The notes: a model not told the origin generated them from the sequence alone. Positions 24,201 to 33,787 are shown, counted from the first letter of the stretch. The stretch: 64,000 nucleotides of DNA from Rhinopomastus cyanomelas (GCA_013400115.1 VXBP01003402.1:310001-374000), one strand, 5' to 3'. Translations and numbers: made by a program.

Positions 24201-27200
24201 GGGAACAACCTTGTCTCCCCCACAGCTGCCATCACAGTGTATAGGGCTGGGGCACTGGGGGGTGAAGCAGGGTGGCAGGCAGGGAGCTGCACACAGGGCA
24301 GCTGTGAGCTTTCTGTCCTGCAGAGCCCAGAGAGCAGCTCCAACCACAGAATCACAGAATCCTTGAGGTTGGAAAAGAACTTCCATACCATCAAGTCCAA
24401 CCATCTGCTCTGCTTCAAACCACCCCAGGCTACTACTGCTGGAGCTACCTTGCTGCTCCCCAGGTGTCATACCCTTCTTTCCTTGTCGTCTCCTGAGATG
24501 AGCAAACTGGAAGACTCTAGAGGCTGAGATTTCCTAATGGACTGTGCACACTGGTACTGCTGATAGGGAAGCCAGCAGCTTCCATGTCCCAGGCAGACGG
24601 GATGTTGGCTAGTGCCTTGTGCTGTGGCCAGGCCAGGGCAAGCCCAGCAGGAAGAGAAGGGATTTTCCAACTGCTAGACTACAGGAAACCCCTGTCTGCC
24701 AGCACAGTGCTGCACTTGCTGGGTTTTTTCCTGGAGATGCAACTGCTGAGCCCCAGGTTTCCTTGCCTGCAGTCACTGTGTGACCTGCTTAGCCTGGGAA
24801 AGGAAAAGGGATGAGGGACTAGTGTGACACTTCATGGGGTTTTCACAGGTGCTGAGCAGCGAACTGACTGCTGAAAGAGAGAACTGGGTGCCTCTGCAGC
24901 TCTGTGTTGCATGGATGTGGCCTCAAACAGGGCTGGTAGTGGCCTCTGCACCTGGAGGAACTGACTCAGGGCCAAGCCCATCTGAAAGAGCCATATTCCT
25001 GCACTTCCTTTCCTCCTCAGATGCCTTTCCTCCTGCAGAGCCTGCCTCTACTTCACTGTGCCAAGGAGGATAGAGTTTGTTCCTTCTCTCCAGAGATGTC
25101 CAGCCCCAGGTACCATCTCAGATGGATGACTCTCTCCCACCCTGTCTCCACAAGCCTCCACTCCCAGTCAAGGCTGCCTGGTCTGAACTCAAATTGGTTT
25201 GGAGGGCACATGGCTGGCAGCAACTTGCAGAAGGGCTGCAGACAGGTTGGGAATGGGGAATGAGCAGCAGGTCCATCCCTCAGTTACATACAGCACGGCT
25301 TTATGGAGCCAGGAGCAGCAGTGAGGACAGGACCATGTCTGAACTTTGTGCAACCCCCTGACACCTCTCTTCACCCCTGCTTCCAGACCGGTTTTAACAC
25401 CTGTAAAAGGGAAACACCCAGATTTCTCCCAGACGGTGGCAGACACGCAAGAAGAGAGCTGTGGGTGGCTCTGCTTCCAGCAGGGGGTCCCTGCAGGGAT
25501 AAAGACACCACCTCCATCTCACTATCATTTGGCCCTTAAAGGCAGCAGGCTGCAGGCAGGGCAGCAGCTGGGGCTCTGAATCCTGGCTCTTTGTGCTTTT
25601 GCCCCTCCTGCCTCCTTCCTTTCATTTCCTGAGTCTTCCTTTGCTCTCCAGCATCAGCATCTCCACATGGGCTGGTTCCCTGGGTGCCCACTGGTGCCAC
25701 CTTCGCTCCTCTGTACCAGGGCACCTTGAGCTGGATGAGTCTGCCTGTCCCTGGGGCAGGACCTGCTTCTGTGCATGAGCTGTGGTGACCATATGGCTTG
25801 TTGGATGGGGACCTGCAGCACAGTCAGGGATTCTTGCCATGGAGTGGTTGTTATTTTATGGCTTCTGCCAACCCTTTCCTGTGTTGCCCTGTCCATTGAC
25901 CTGATGCTGGTGACGTTAGCATCCGTGAACCCTCTTCTTGGAAAAGAGGATTCTTTTCCCAGCTGAGCTACTGCTTTTCACCAGTGTGCTGGGATGGTCC
26001 CTTCCATCCTGATGATGGAGTTGGATGCAGGACTGGTAGGGGGCTGGCCAGCACACTGCAGAGGAGCAGCAGTGGCTGCTTACCATGAAGCACCAAGGCT
26101 TTGGGGACATTATGGCAGGATGGTGAGCCCCACTGGGAGTAGAGGACAAGATTGGTGGCCAAGCAGAGCAGGAGAAACTGGGCTCTGCATCTCTGTGAGC
26201 AGTGTTGGGTCATAAAGGTGGCGCAGTGGCTGTTGTTCATGTGTCAGCAAACATGCAGAGTGGGCTCGACTGTTGATTCTGGCCATATAAAAGAGTGTTG
26301 TGGCACTTGTGCAGGTTTGTGCAGGTTTTACAGCTCTTGTTCCGAGAAGTGCCCATGTATTTGGCTTTGCTCCTTCCTTCAGGTCTCTCTGTTGACATTG
26401 GCTCTCCTAACCAGAGTCTTGGGCCATGCCAGGAAGCTGAGTCTGTGGCTCCCCCTGCATTTCCCACTTTCCCAGGGTTTATCACCCATAAAATCTCACA
26501 CACACCCATGGCAGGGACGGGCTTCTGGTGTAGAGGCAGGTGAAAGTTGCCTGCTGGTCCCACATTGGTTGGTTAAGGTGCCCTGTGCTCGGTGGCAGGA
26601 GCTGAACCATCCACCTGAACAGATAAGTTGGAGAGTAGTAGGGAAAGCCACAGGGAAGGTGCTGCGCTGGGCAACCTGGGGTGGGATGGACAAAGTCAGA
26701 AATCTGTAGGTCTGTGATGAAAATTGGGTCATTAAACCAGCTTGGATGTTCAGAGAGGAACAAAGTCTCAGGGCTGCCAGAGCATCCTGGCAGAGGAGAT
26801 GACCCATGGCAGGAGGAACATGGTAATGTCACCCATTCCCCACCTCCTATTCTCCTCCCAACAGGAGGTGACAACCTTGGCTGAGCCCCTCAGAGACAGC
26901 CTGGTGTTGAGGGCTCAGAAGGCTTGAGCTTATGATGATGGTCCTCATCCACCCCTAGGCATTGGGGCTGGTGATACCATGGGGATGCAGCTGGAGTCCC
27001 TCCAGTGGCTGCATCAATTTGGAATAGAAAGTCTGATCTGGCTCCACAGACCCTTCAGCCTTTTAGAGCCAGGATCCATCTGCTCCTCAGCTGCTGGTGA
27101 CTTTCCAAAGCCACTTGCAAACAGAGCTGCTCCTCTTGCATCCTCCTTTGGTGTGTCCTCCAGAGCCTGCCGTTAGTTTTGGAGCAGGTACTCCTGAAGG

Positions 27201-30200
27201 GATTTCCGGGTGATTCGTGTGGATGCTCAGACTGAAGCTTGGCCAGGAGCCACTCCTGGGAGTAACTGCTTCTGGGACCTGGCTGTGCTCAGAAGCCCAG
27301 ATGAGAATGTGGTTCCTCTCACCGGTGCAGGTGGGCAGACCCACCAGCCCTGGCTTCAGTACTACCTTGAAATTTGCCTTCTGTGAAAATCCTGCAACAT
27401 TTGTAATTTTCTCAAACATTTCTGCCAGGAACCTTGTTTGCCCACATGTTTGAGGAAAGTAAACAGAGAAGGAACCTGAACACAAATAGTCATGGACTTT
27501 TCTTGCAGTCTTTGCCCTGTTCTCCCCCTCAGCCCTCCAGCAGAGACCCTTGCAGATGTTCTCCTTGTCCCTCCCTACTGGGCTCTGCCCTGACCCCTAC
27601 TGCTGCCCCAATCCCACTGCCTTTAAAAGAAAATCACCCAGGCCTTGTTGGCTGTGGGAAACCATCACTCACCAATAGACATCATGTTTTAATGCCATTT
27701 AATAATCTCAACAGAGGACTAACCAAATGCGTCTGCCACACAGCCCTACACCTGCCTCTGGAACAACAAAGAGCCCCTAGACACCCCCAAACCTTCCCCC
27801 AGTTCACTGCTTGCTGCTCACAGCCCTCCTCACTCACTCCCTGCAGCCAGACACCACCGTTGGCCAGCAGAGCCAATGCTGAGGGTGGGCTCTGACCCCA
27901 GCAGCAGCTGAGCGAGGGGATTGCCCCAGTGTGGGAGAAGTCACAGCCACTGAGACGCACCCCTCTAGCCTGCCAGAATGTGGGGAGCATCCCCATCTCT
28001 TCCCCACAGCATCCTCCACTAGGCACCAGCAAACAGCACTCAGGACTGGGCCAGAGCACTGGCTGTCCCTCTTGCAGCCCAGCTAAGGTCACTGCCTACT
28101 CCAAGGTGCAGCCAGGCCCTGCTCAGGTGATTCTTGCCCTGGCAAGTGCTAATCCTGCCAGCATCACCAACAGCAGTGGGGTGATGGGAGCGGGGATGGG
28201 GCCTTTCTGTGTGTCCTAACACTTGTCCCAAGCAACCTCTGGAGAAACCACAAGGAGAAAACAAAGGAATTACATAGCAGCTGACATGAGAAATGAAGGG
28301 GATAAAGGTCAGCTGGGGTCACACCTAGGGGAAACCTCTCTAAAATTAGATCTATTTGGCAGTAAAAAGTGATTTCTTCACAGTGAAAAGTAAAATCACT
28401 CAAAATTCCTGCCTGCTCTCATGTTCCTCAGCTGAAACTGTCCACCACATCTGAGCAAAGCGCTGGAGCAGCTCTGAAGTCTCACATTTTCCAGCCGATT
28501 TCCAAAGCTGCTTTCCTGAGCTGGTCCCTGCTGTAAGCACCAGCCCCGGGGATACCCAGCCCTGGGAGCTGCTCCTGGAATACCAAGTGGACTGGGGACA
28601 ATTGCCCAGATTGCTCCCAAGTCTCCTCAGGTGGCTGAAGCTGGAGCTGGGGCCTCTTTCCTGCCTTGCTGCTGAAGACAGGACCATCCGCTTGGCTTCT
28701 TCTCAATCCCTGACTCACTCTCAGAGCTCTCTGCAGTCACCCTTTGTAGGGTTTTAGCACCTGGGAGCCCAGAGGAGCCAACTCACAGCCCATCTTCAGT
28801 GGGTGCTAAATGTGCTCTGAGGGAGTTGCAGCGTCACTCCCTTCCTGCCCAGGCACCCATGCGGGGTGCTGGGGAGAGGACACTTCTGTCACCTACTGAC
28901 AGGGGCTACTCCAAGTAATTTACACAGACTCCAGGGAAATACTTGTCCCAGAATAACCGGGGAAACACTGGCAGTGATTTTGGGGCAGGGACAGATGGGG
29001 AGAGCCACAGAAGCTGCTGTGGGGGATGCTCTGCTCTCTGCTCATGCTGCTGCCAGCACTGCAGAGTGGGCTGGTCCTCCTCACCAGTCTGAGGCCAAGA
29101 ACCAGCTTCCTCTTCAGAATATACCTGGCTTCAAGTGGCTACTGGAACACTGGAGCCTCCGAGATATGAGAGATGGAAACATCAGGAGACCCTGATCTAC
29201 CAGAGGGAACTGGAAATAACTGTGTGATGCCTCTGAGACTGAGGGCTCCTCTGGTGGACATAGATGTGCATCTGCTGGCAAGAGCCAGAGCCATGCCAGC
29301 AAAATGCCAGTGCTGTGCCAGTACAATATCAGCGCCATGCCAGTACTACACCAGTGCAGTGCCAGTACAATCAGTGCCATGCTAGCACAATACCAGAGCC
29401 ATGCCAGTGCAATGCCAGCACAGTGCCAGCCCAGTGCCAGTGCCATGACAATACTAGTACCATGAAAACACGATGCCCGTGCCATGCCAGTATGAGTGCA
29501 GTGTTAGCACAATGCCAGTACAATGCCAGCACAATACCAGTGCCGTCCAGCACAATGTTGGTGCCATGCCAGTGCAATGCTATCTGAGGTGGCCCATCCT
29601 GAGAAGGGTCGGGAGTGTGGCCGGGGCTCAGAGTTGATGCTGTGGCATGGAGCACCCCCACTTCTTTGCCAGGCAATACTGCACTTCCCAGCAACCCTGG
29701 GAAGAGTTTGGCCACCAGTGTGCCCTCTGCTCCATGGCATGTCCTGGCTGCACCCAACCTGCCACCCAACCCAGCACAGCCCTGGGATGCTACAGGCTGC
29801 AAGGGAAACCATGCACTGCCCAATCTCTAGCCCCAGCAGCCCTTCCTTGCCTCTGTTTGGATAACTTCTTCACCTGACTTATTTATGAGGACTCCCCTCC
29901 CTCTGCCAACACCAAGTTTCCTCTTGCTGTGGCCTGGAAGGCCTGTCTTGCTTTTTATTATTATTACTTTTCTTCCTCCCCCTCACAAGGCCCCAGGCTC
30001 AGCAGCCTGGCCCAACAGCTGGCTGGCAGGGCAGGGAGCTGGCTGGAGCATGGTTAGAGTCTCTAGCCTCAGGAGGAGGCAAGGAAAGTGCCCACAGGTG
30101 CGATGTGCAGTGACGCTTCCACCCAGCTCTGCCCTCATCTGCCCCAGCTCAGCTTGTGTCCTGGTCACTCTCAGGCTGAAAAATTAGGAGAAAATAAGGA

Positions 30201-32486
30201 TTTAATTAAAAAGAATAATGAGAAAACAAATGTTTCACAGCTTTGCCTGGTTGAAGGTCACCGATGTGCTGGGGCTGGCAAGTGGCTGCTTGAGTTTGAG
30301 CCCTCTGCAAGGGGACAAAATCATCATCAGTGACTGAAGAGCTTGTTCAGCTCCTGGGGCTGCATCTGCCCGGCAAAACCTGTGGCTGCAGGAATGAGAC
30401 TGGCTTTGCACACAGTCACCCTGGATCTGGGAATGCCGAGCCCTGGCCAACTTGCTCTGCTGAGCCTGCTGGGCTGACAGGGAGATCACCAGAGCCTTGC
30501 CTTCTGCAAACGAGGAACAAGTCAGTGAGAGCTGGGTGGACCAGGAGCCATCTCCTACCAGCAGCACTGAGGAGTTTCCCTTCTGTGCACAGCCACTGCC
30601 CCAGGGCTGAGCCTGGAGGGTGCTCAGCACCAACCTCTGCTGGGGCAGCCCACAGAGATGCTCTTGGCACCAGACCCAGCTCTCTGGACATGTCAGAGGC
30701 ATCAGGTCTCTACTGACAAGCAGCCTCCACCCATGGCCCATTACAGCTTGTCTGAGCAGCACCAGCCAGACAACAAACCCACCCTCCAAGCTCAGCAGAC
30801 CCCAAACTGGGCATTTTTCCAAGTCATGTTCTGTGTAAGACCCCATCCCTTTGCTGACCTCTATCATGTGGGAGTTCCTGCAGAGCCCCATGTCCTTCAA
30901 GCCTGGAACACAACACTGAGCAACCTGATGAAAACGGGCTAAACCTCAGCATTTCAGAACTGCTTGACCAGAGCTCCCTGCTACCCCAGCAACCCTATTG
31001 TAGATCCCATGGAGTTCCTATACAGTCCCATCACAACAGACCATGGACCCATCAAAGGACCAGCGAGCCCCACCTCTGCCAGGGCTCACCATAGGGTCCT
31101 GTGAGCCCAAATTAAGGTGATCGGAGAGTACTGAAGTGCTGGGGTGAAGTGGCATGGGTTGGGACCTCACTGTGTTGTGGATGTCCGGCAGGAGGAGGGG
31201 TTAAGGCTGGAGGTGGCACTCCTGAGAGGCTGCAAGCCTGGAGCAAGAGAAGCCACCACACAGAGTAGGGCCACGAGCAAAGCACAAGGAGGTGGCCCAG
31301 AAGCCCCACAAGCCCTCCTGCAGCCTGGCTACAGCACATGGGGCAGCTGGTTGGATTGGGTGTGTGCATGGGTGGGTTGTGGTGAAGAGAAGAGCAAGAT
31401 GTGAGAAGTACAGTAAGGAGAGGCAAGGTAGTGTGATGGAGAGCCAAGAGTGTGATGGAGAGCCAGAGGACACAATGGAGAGCCAGGGGAAGTGATTGAA
31501 AGTCATGGAGAGTGATGGAGAGGAACAAGGAAGTGATGGAGAACCATAGAGTGATGGAGAACCATAGAGTGATGGAGAGCCATGAGGATGCAATGGAGAG
31601 CCACGGAGATTGATGGGAGCCACGAGGATGTGATGGAGAGCCATGAAGATGCCATGGAAAACCTCATAACTGTGAGACCCTGACTGCTGGTGCCTCACTC
31701 CACGTCCTGGCCATGTCCAGGCAACTGAAGCTCCCAGATCACTAGGACGAAACCAGACCTGCTCTGTGGAGAAGCTACTGCATGGGCACAGTAGGACTCA
31801 TCCCGAGGACGATAGCCTGGCAAGGATGCACATCCCCAGGGCCATTTGCTGGCAGTTGGCATTTGACAGAGCTAAGGAGTGCAGCAGTGTGGGGCTGGTA
31901 CCCACTGTGCCCTGCAGGGAGCTTGGGCACAGCCCTGGCAGCATCTCCCTGTAGAGTGCCTGGGCAGTGATGTGCTGCCCCATACTCTGCCCCACAGAAA
32001 CTGGAGGCTGCTTCACCCGGGCTGGGAAACCTGCCCAGCCACACAAGCAGCCCAGCCCCAGCCCTTGGTGCCTGCTGGTGCAGCCCAGCCATGCCATGGG
32101 CCGCCTGCACGTTGGGGCTGGCTGCATGTCCTGAGATGGCACAGCACCTCCTGTGAACTCTGCCACAGCTGCTCTGCCAGTGGGTCGGCCTCTCAGCTCC
32201 CGTGGGCACAGGCCTTGGGGAGAGACCCAACACACAGGGATAAATTTATATGATCCCATAGATAAATCCACCAGGGACCTTTCTCCTGCCTCCATCTCCA
32301 CCTGTGTGGGTGCCTGAGCTGGTGGGGCTGGGCACCGCAGCAGGGCCGGGGCATAGGGCCGGGCACTGCTGCCCGCCAGCCCAGCTCCCCACGAGCGACC
32401 GGGGTGGCAGCGCGGGCGGTGGGGACGCTGTACTCACCATATGGAGTCTCCATCTTAGCGCTTAGCTGGGCGCCTACATTGACCAT
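22..32486 (-). CDS. HNF4A: Hepatocyte nuclear factor 4 alpha, 3'-truncated by the window edge
   Basis: Nuclear receptor (NR2A1) that binds DR1 elements as a homodimer and drives liver, gut, kidney and islet genes. Coding segments (minus): 1D 32438-32486 or 1A 14495-14609, then 10849-11023, 9570-9664, 7088-7194, 4531-4686, 1194-1281, 529-684 and 22-258. All junctions are GT-AG and phases join cleanly. The P1 form gives about 377 residues here: zinc fingers C60/C63/C77/C80 and C96/C102/C112/C115, P-box CDGCKG, hinge, ligand-binding domain, and the AF-2 helix LLQEMLL at about 369-375. The first-exon sequences (MRLSK... and MVNVG...) favour HNF4A over HNF4G. The F-domain exons and stop codon lie beyond position 1. 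Exon lengths equal those I derive from the human protein as I remember it. Two promoters, P1 and P2, make isoforms with different N-termini. Confidence 0.97.
529..684 (-). CDS. HNF4A: HNF4A exon 7: ligand-binding domain
   Basis: A 156-bp exon with acceptor AAAG at 685-688 and donor GTATGC starting at 528. It encodes residues about 246-298, from NDHIIPRNCPELVEV through [20 protein letters not shown] to LKAIIFFDP. The translation is nearly identical to mammalian HNF4A as I remember it. One visible change is Cys where I recall Tyr after DDNEYA. Confidence 0.96.
685..1193 (-). other. HNF4A: HNF4A intron between exons 6 and 7
   Basis: Non-coding sequence bounded by GTAAAG at 1193 and the acceptor next to 684. 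I see no repeat or other feature. Confidence 0.9.
1194..1281 (-). CDS. HNF4A: HNF4A exon 6: ligand-binding domain
   Basis: An 88-bp exon with acceptor TTGCAG ending at 1282 and donor GTAAAG starting at 1193. It encodes VALLRAHAGEHLLLGAAK followed by RSMVFKDVLLL. These residues fall in the nuclear-receptor signature part of the domain. The final G joins exon 7 to make Gly246. Confidence 0.96.
1282..4530 (-). other. HNF4A: HNF4A intron between exons 5 and 6
   Basis: A 3.2-kb intron. It holds a CR1 tail near 3495-3560. An AT-rich, homeodomain-motif-containing patch lies at about 2640-2710. No exon-like open frame with splice sites was found. Confidence 0.85.
3495..3560 (+). repeat. CR1 LINE 3' end fragment
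   Basis: Contains the CR1 3'-end wording GGACTTGATGATCCTGGAGG followed by TCCTTTCCAGCC, a diverged copy of the avian CR1 tail. It is truncated and lacks the terminal octamer repeats. Confidence 0.7.
4531..4686 (-). CDS. HNF4A: HNF4A exon 5: start of the ligand-binding domain
   Basis: A 156-bp in-phase exon (52 codons, residues 165-216), with acceptor TTTCAG upstream and donor GTGAGT at 4530. It encodes ISSPVPVLNGDIRGKK, then SDVCESMKQQLLVLVEWAK and YIPAFCELPLDDQ. The first ten residues differ most from human, as expected for the hinge. The helix 3 region is conserved. Confidence 0.96.
4687..7087 (-). other. HNF4A: HNF4A intron between exons 4 and 5
   Basis: A 2.4-kb intron with no recognised repeat. 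The segment at about 5810-6010 is AT-rich, contains TAATTAG and CAATTACC homeodomain-type motifs, and reads differently from its GC-richer surroundings. It may be a regulatory element but no function can be shown. Confidence 0.75.
7088..7194 (-). CDS. HNF4A: HNF4A exon 4: hinge region
   Basis: A 107-bp exon between acceptor TTACAG and donor GTACTT. It encodes residues 129-164: [20 protein letters not shown] followed by LPSINVLLQAEVLAQQ. This is the C-terminal extension of the DNA-binding domain plus the hinge. It was found by translating past a competing frame and matches both exon phases. Confidence 0.95.
7195..9569 (-). other. HNF4A: HNF4A intron between exons 3 and 4
   Basis: A 2.4-kb intron. 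At 7975-8170 is a motif-dense patch with two GATA-type sites (TGATAA at about 8006 and TTATCA at about 8093) and AT-rich homeobox-like words. No coding exon or clear transposable element was seen elsewhere. Confidence 0.75.
9570..9664 (-). CDS. HNF4A: HNF4A exon 3: second zinc finger
   Basis: A 95-bp exon between acceptor CCCAG at 9665-9669 and donor GTGGGT at 9569. It encodes residues 97-128, including C102, C112 and C115 of the second zinc finger (RFNRQC, KRNQCRYCRLKKCF) and AGMKKE. Residue 99 is Asn (AAC) where I recall Ser in human HNF4A. Confidence 0.97.
9665..10848 (-). other. HNF4A: HNF4A intron between exons 2 and 3
   Basis: 1.2 kb separating the two zinc-finger exons. I see nothing recognisable in it. 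Confidence 0.85.
10849..11023 (-). CDS. HNF4A: HNF4A exon 2: first zinc finger (shared by P1 and P2 forms)
   Basis: A 175-bp exon, acceptor AAGCAG and donor GTAAGG. It encodes TSPSEAANLN, then C60AIC63GDRATGKHYG and C77DGC80KGFFRRSVRKNHMYSC96. The P-box CDGCKG, which reads the half-site, is intact. Both first exons end with one base (G) that completes Asp39 with this exon, so either can splice here in frame. Confidence 0.97.
11024..14494 (-). other. HNF4A: HNF4A intron between exon 1A and exon 2
   Basis: A 3.5-kb intron, GC-rich near exon 1A. The exon 1A reading frame stays open into it as far as 13722, which looks accidental because the translated intronic part has no domain or conserved pattern. 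No recognised repeat. Confidence 0.8.
14495..14609 (-). CDS. HNF4A: HNF4A exon 1A, the P1 (liver-type) first coding exon
   Basis: Translates as MRLSKALIDMEMADYSAALD then PAYTTLEFENMQVLAMGN, the AF-1-bearing N-terminus of P1 isoforms. Length is 115 bp, the same as I derive for human, with donor GTAAGT-like sequence at 14494. The ATG at 14609 has A at -3. A second in-frame ATG sits two codons upstream at 14615 in a weaker context, so the true N-terminus could carry two more residues. Confidence 0.95.
14793..14806. promoter_or_regulatory. HNF4A: HNF1-like site of the HNF4A P1 promoter
   Basis: GTTAATCTTTAATC, an imperfect HNF1 palindrome (11 of 13 to GTTAATNATTAAC), lies about 185-197 bp upstream of the exon 1A ATG. 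An inverted CCAAT (ATTGG) is at 14660-14664. I saw no TATA box near the expected start. HNF1 control of P1 is known in mammals; assignment here rests on motif and position only. Confidence 0.5.
15961..16310 (-). repeat. CR1 LINE 3' fragment
   Basis: On the plus strand it begins with GAATCACTGAATTGGTTAGG, continues as the complement of the CR1 3' region, and includes CTGGGCAGCCTGTTCCAAGG and TTTTTCCTCATGGCCAACC. The coding strand is therefore minus. It is 5'-truncated like most avian CR1 copies. Confidence 0.88.
16525..16905 (-). repeat. CR1 LINE 3' fragment
   Basis: Starts with the inverted tail (CATAGAACCACAGAATCATC) and runs through CTGGGCAGCCTGTGCCAGGG, AAGAAGTTTTTCCTCAG and a segment ending near AGGCTAAATAG. 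The minus-strand translation at 16550-16903 has the LEHRNFHLDLRKNFF and HRLPREAVE wording of the CR1 ORF2 C-terminus. It is a separate copy from the one 220 bp before it. Confidence 0.92.
18195..18360 (-). repeat. CR1 LINE fragment, diverged
   Basis: Contains GAGGCTGGAAGGTACCTTGG and then CAAGGATGGAGACTGCACAG, both diverged parts of the inverted CR1 3' region. It is older and shorter than the copies near 16 kb. Confidence 0.65.
19360..19480. promoter_or_regulatory. Candidate AT-rich cis-regulatory patch in the P2-P1 interval
   Basis: Dense in homeodomain and HNF6/CDX-type words (GCTAATCATTTATTGACC and ATTAACAG) within an otherwise GC-richer intron, about 4.8 kb upstream of exon 1A. This is motif density only, without proof of conservation or function. 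Confidence 0.25.
24341..24415 (-). repeat. CR1 LINE 3' tip
   Basis: Reads CACAGAATCACAGAATCC then TTGAGGTTGGAAAAGAAC and CATCAAGTCCAACC, the inverted terminal part of avian CR1. Only about 75 bp remain. Confidence 0.85.
29281..29582. repeat. Minisatellite, about 10-bp period
   Basis: About 30 degenerate units of the type AATGCCAGTA / CAGTGCCAGC run through 300 bp. All frames translate into low-complexity Gln-Cys-Asn or Trp-His-rich peptides, so the open frames over it are not genes. It lies in the HNF4A P2-P1 interval. Confidence 0.85.
31431..31660. repeat. Minisatellite, about 18-bp period
   Basis: Degenerate units around GTGATGGAGAACCATAGA, with two adjacent near-identical units at about 31532-31570 and more diverged ones on both sides. 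It sits roughly 800-1050 bp downstream of HNF4A exon 1D, inside the first intron of P2 transcripts. Confidence 0.85.
32438..32486 (-). CDS. HNF4A: HNF4A exon 1D, the P2 (islet/gut-type) first coding exon
   Basis: A short 49-bp coding exon translating as MVNVGAQLSAKMETPY plus one base, followed by donor GTGAGT at 32437. Human P2 forms begin with a similar 16-residue peptide as I recall (MVSVNAPLGAPVESSY). The ATG has G at -3 and +4. The phase matches exon 2, giving Tyr-Asp-Thr-Ser at the join. It lies about 18 kb upstream of exon 1A. Confidence 0.88.
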
Positions 32487-32552
32487 GTCTTGCCGGCTAC
32501 TGCTATGGGGGCTTGGGCTGAAAGAACCAGAGCAAGGAGAGGAGCGAAATGA

Positions 32553-32574
32553 AACCTAAATAAATAAATAAAAA
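32553..32574. repeat. Short (TAAA)n microsatellite
   Basis: About four units of TAAA lie between HNF4A exon 1D and the P2 HNF1-like site, within the probable P2 core promoter or 5' UTR. Confidence 0.8.
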
Positions 32575-32692
32575 TGTCTTTCACTGAGGACCTAGGTGAA
32601 GGCAGGAGGCAGCGCGGAGAGGCAGGGCGAGGAAACCTGCCTCTCCTGTTATCTTATTGATTCGCTTAATCAGGGCTAATGTGGGTGGAGAT

Positions 32693-32706
32693 GTTAAATA
32701 GTAACC
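32693..32706 (-). promoter_or_regulatory. HNF4A: HNF1-like site of the HNF4A P2 promoter
   Basis: On the minus strand this reads GGTTACTATTTAAC, about 207-220 bp upstream of the exon 1D ATG. It matches the HNF1 consensus GTTAATNATTAAC at 11 of 13 positions. It differs at one base from the human P2 HNF1 site as I remember it (GGTTACTCTTTAAC). A GATA-like motif (AGATAA) and TAAT-type homeodomain motifs lie between it and the ATG, around 32650-32682. Confidence 0.7.
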
Positions 32707-33781
32707 AGGCTCTTATGGAAACCGATCTGCAAGGTGCCGCTGCTGTAGCTATAGTAACTGCTGCCACACTTGGAACTCAAACACAGCTTCTGCCGGACTC
32801 CTGGGGGGCTTCTGCTCCCACCCGGTGTCAAGGCCGGGGCAGCCATGGGGCTGGGGTTCTCCTTGGGGTGGATCTGGTTCACCCAGTGCCTGGGCACTGC
32901 TGGATCTTTTGCTGGTGTCAGTTTGTGATGGGAAAACCTGGCCATGGGCGTGGGGCAACCAGGGCAAGGAGCATATGGTGGGCCAGGGGTAGTGGGACAA
33001 GCTGTGGGGGCTGGCACAGGCAGAGCAGAGCTGGGCTGAGTACTCACAGCCCGCCCATCAGTCAAGGCTTGTCCACTTGCAAGGGTCACCGGGTGATGGG
33101 GGATGCTGCAGGGGGATGTGAGGAGATCCCTGAGCGTTTGCAGCTTTTACCCATCTCCTTCTCCTACCCAAATCAGGGGCAGCCACAAGGTGCTGCAGCT
33201 GCTCGTGGACACTGTGCTCCCTCTGGGACCAGAGCCCTGGGGATCCCATGGTGTCAGGGGAGCAGGAGTGGTCCCCAGCCTCCCCAGGGGGCTGTGGCAG
33301 CCCCAGTGCTGCCAGTTGTTCAGTGGCAGGAGCAACCCCTGCTGCGGGGAGCTGTGCTGAGGGCAGTCAGGCCCAAGCCATAGAGGATTATGAGGTGATG
33401 TCCAATATCTGGGGAATCCAAAATCGAGGCTGGAGAAGCATCTGCTGTCAGTGCAGGGCCTCTGCATCTCCCCGAGGGAGCACGGAGGGGTCCCTGCCAG
33501 CCCTGCAGCCCCAAGGGGACAAACTGAGGGCCTTCTCCTCCCCTGTGTGGAACAGAAGCACCTGGCTCTGCGGTATCACCCGTATCCCAGCAGTGCTGGC
33601 TTCTCCCACACGATGGAGCAAAGCACCTGGCTAGCCCCAGTAGCTCTGGCCCCTGGCCATGCCCAGGGCTTCTGCACCCCTTAACCAAACACCAGGGCAA
33701 AGGCACTGGCTTGGGGTCACCCTGAGGCTCCAGGCTGGGAGGGAGGGAGGACAGACACGAGCATGGGGGTCTTCAGGCTGC
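32707..33781. other. Interval between the HNF4A P2 promoter and the R3HDML 3' end
   Basis: About 1.1 kb of GC-rich sequence with no recognised repeat. Open frames here are long because stop codons are rare in GC-rich DNA, and none shows a known domain. The distal part of the P2 promoter is expected to fall here. Confidence 0.7.
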
Positions 33782-33787
33782 TTTATT
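33782..33787 (-). terminator. R3HDML: Candidate polyadenylation signal of R3HDML
   Basis: TTTATT on the plus strand is AATAAA on the minus strand, about 445 bp after the R3HDML stop codon. It is the first perfect signal downstream that I found, implying a 3' UTR of roughly 450-470 bp. Two genes on the same strand are separated here by only about 1.1 kb before the P2 promoter motif. Confidence 0.5.

Larger units (their letters stand above)
14616..32437 (-). other. HNF4A: P2-to-P1 interval of HNF4A (first intron of P2 transcripts)
   Basis: A 17.8-kb stretch that is intron for P2 transcripts and includes the P1 promoter at its downstream end. It holds CR1 fragments (15961-16310, 16525-16905, 18195-18360, 24341-24415) and two minisatellites (29281-29582, 31431-31660). 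An AT-rich motif-dense patch is at about 19360-19480. None of the many open frames here has a recognisable domain or paired splice sites that I could support. Confidence 0.75.

Noticed and set aside
29281..31660. Repeat arrays that might be taken for CRISPR or satellite-coded proteins
   Set aside because: The units are degenerate 10- and 18-bp minisatellites without unique spacers, in a vertebrate genome. The open frames over them are low-complexity translations.
32679..33383. A 234-codon plus-strand frame over the P2 promoter region
   Set aside because: It is GC-driven, overlaps the HNF4A P2 promoter, has no domain and no splice context.
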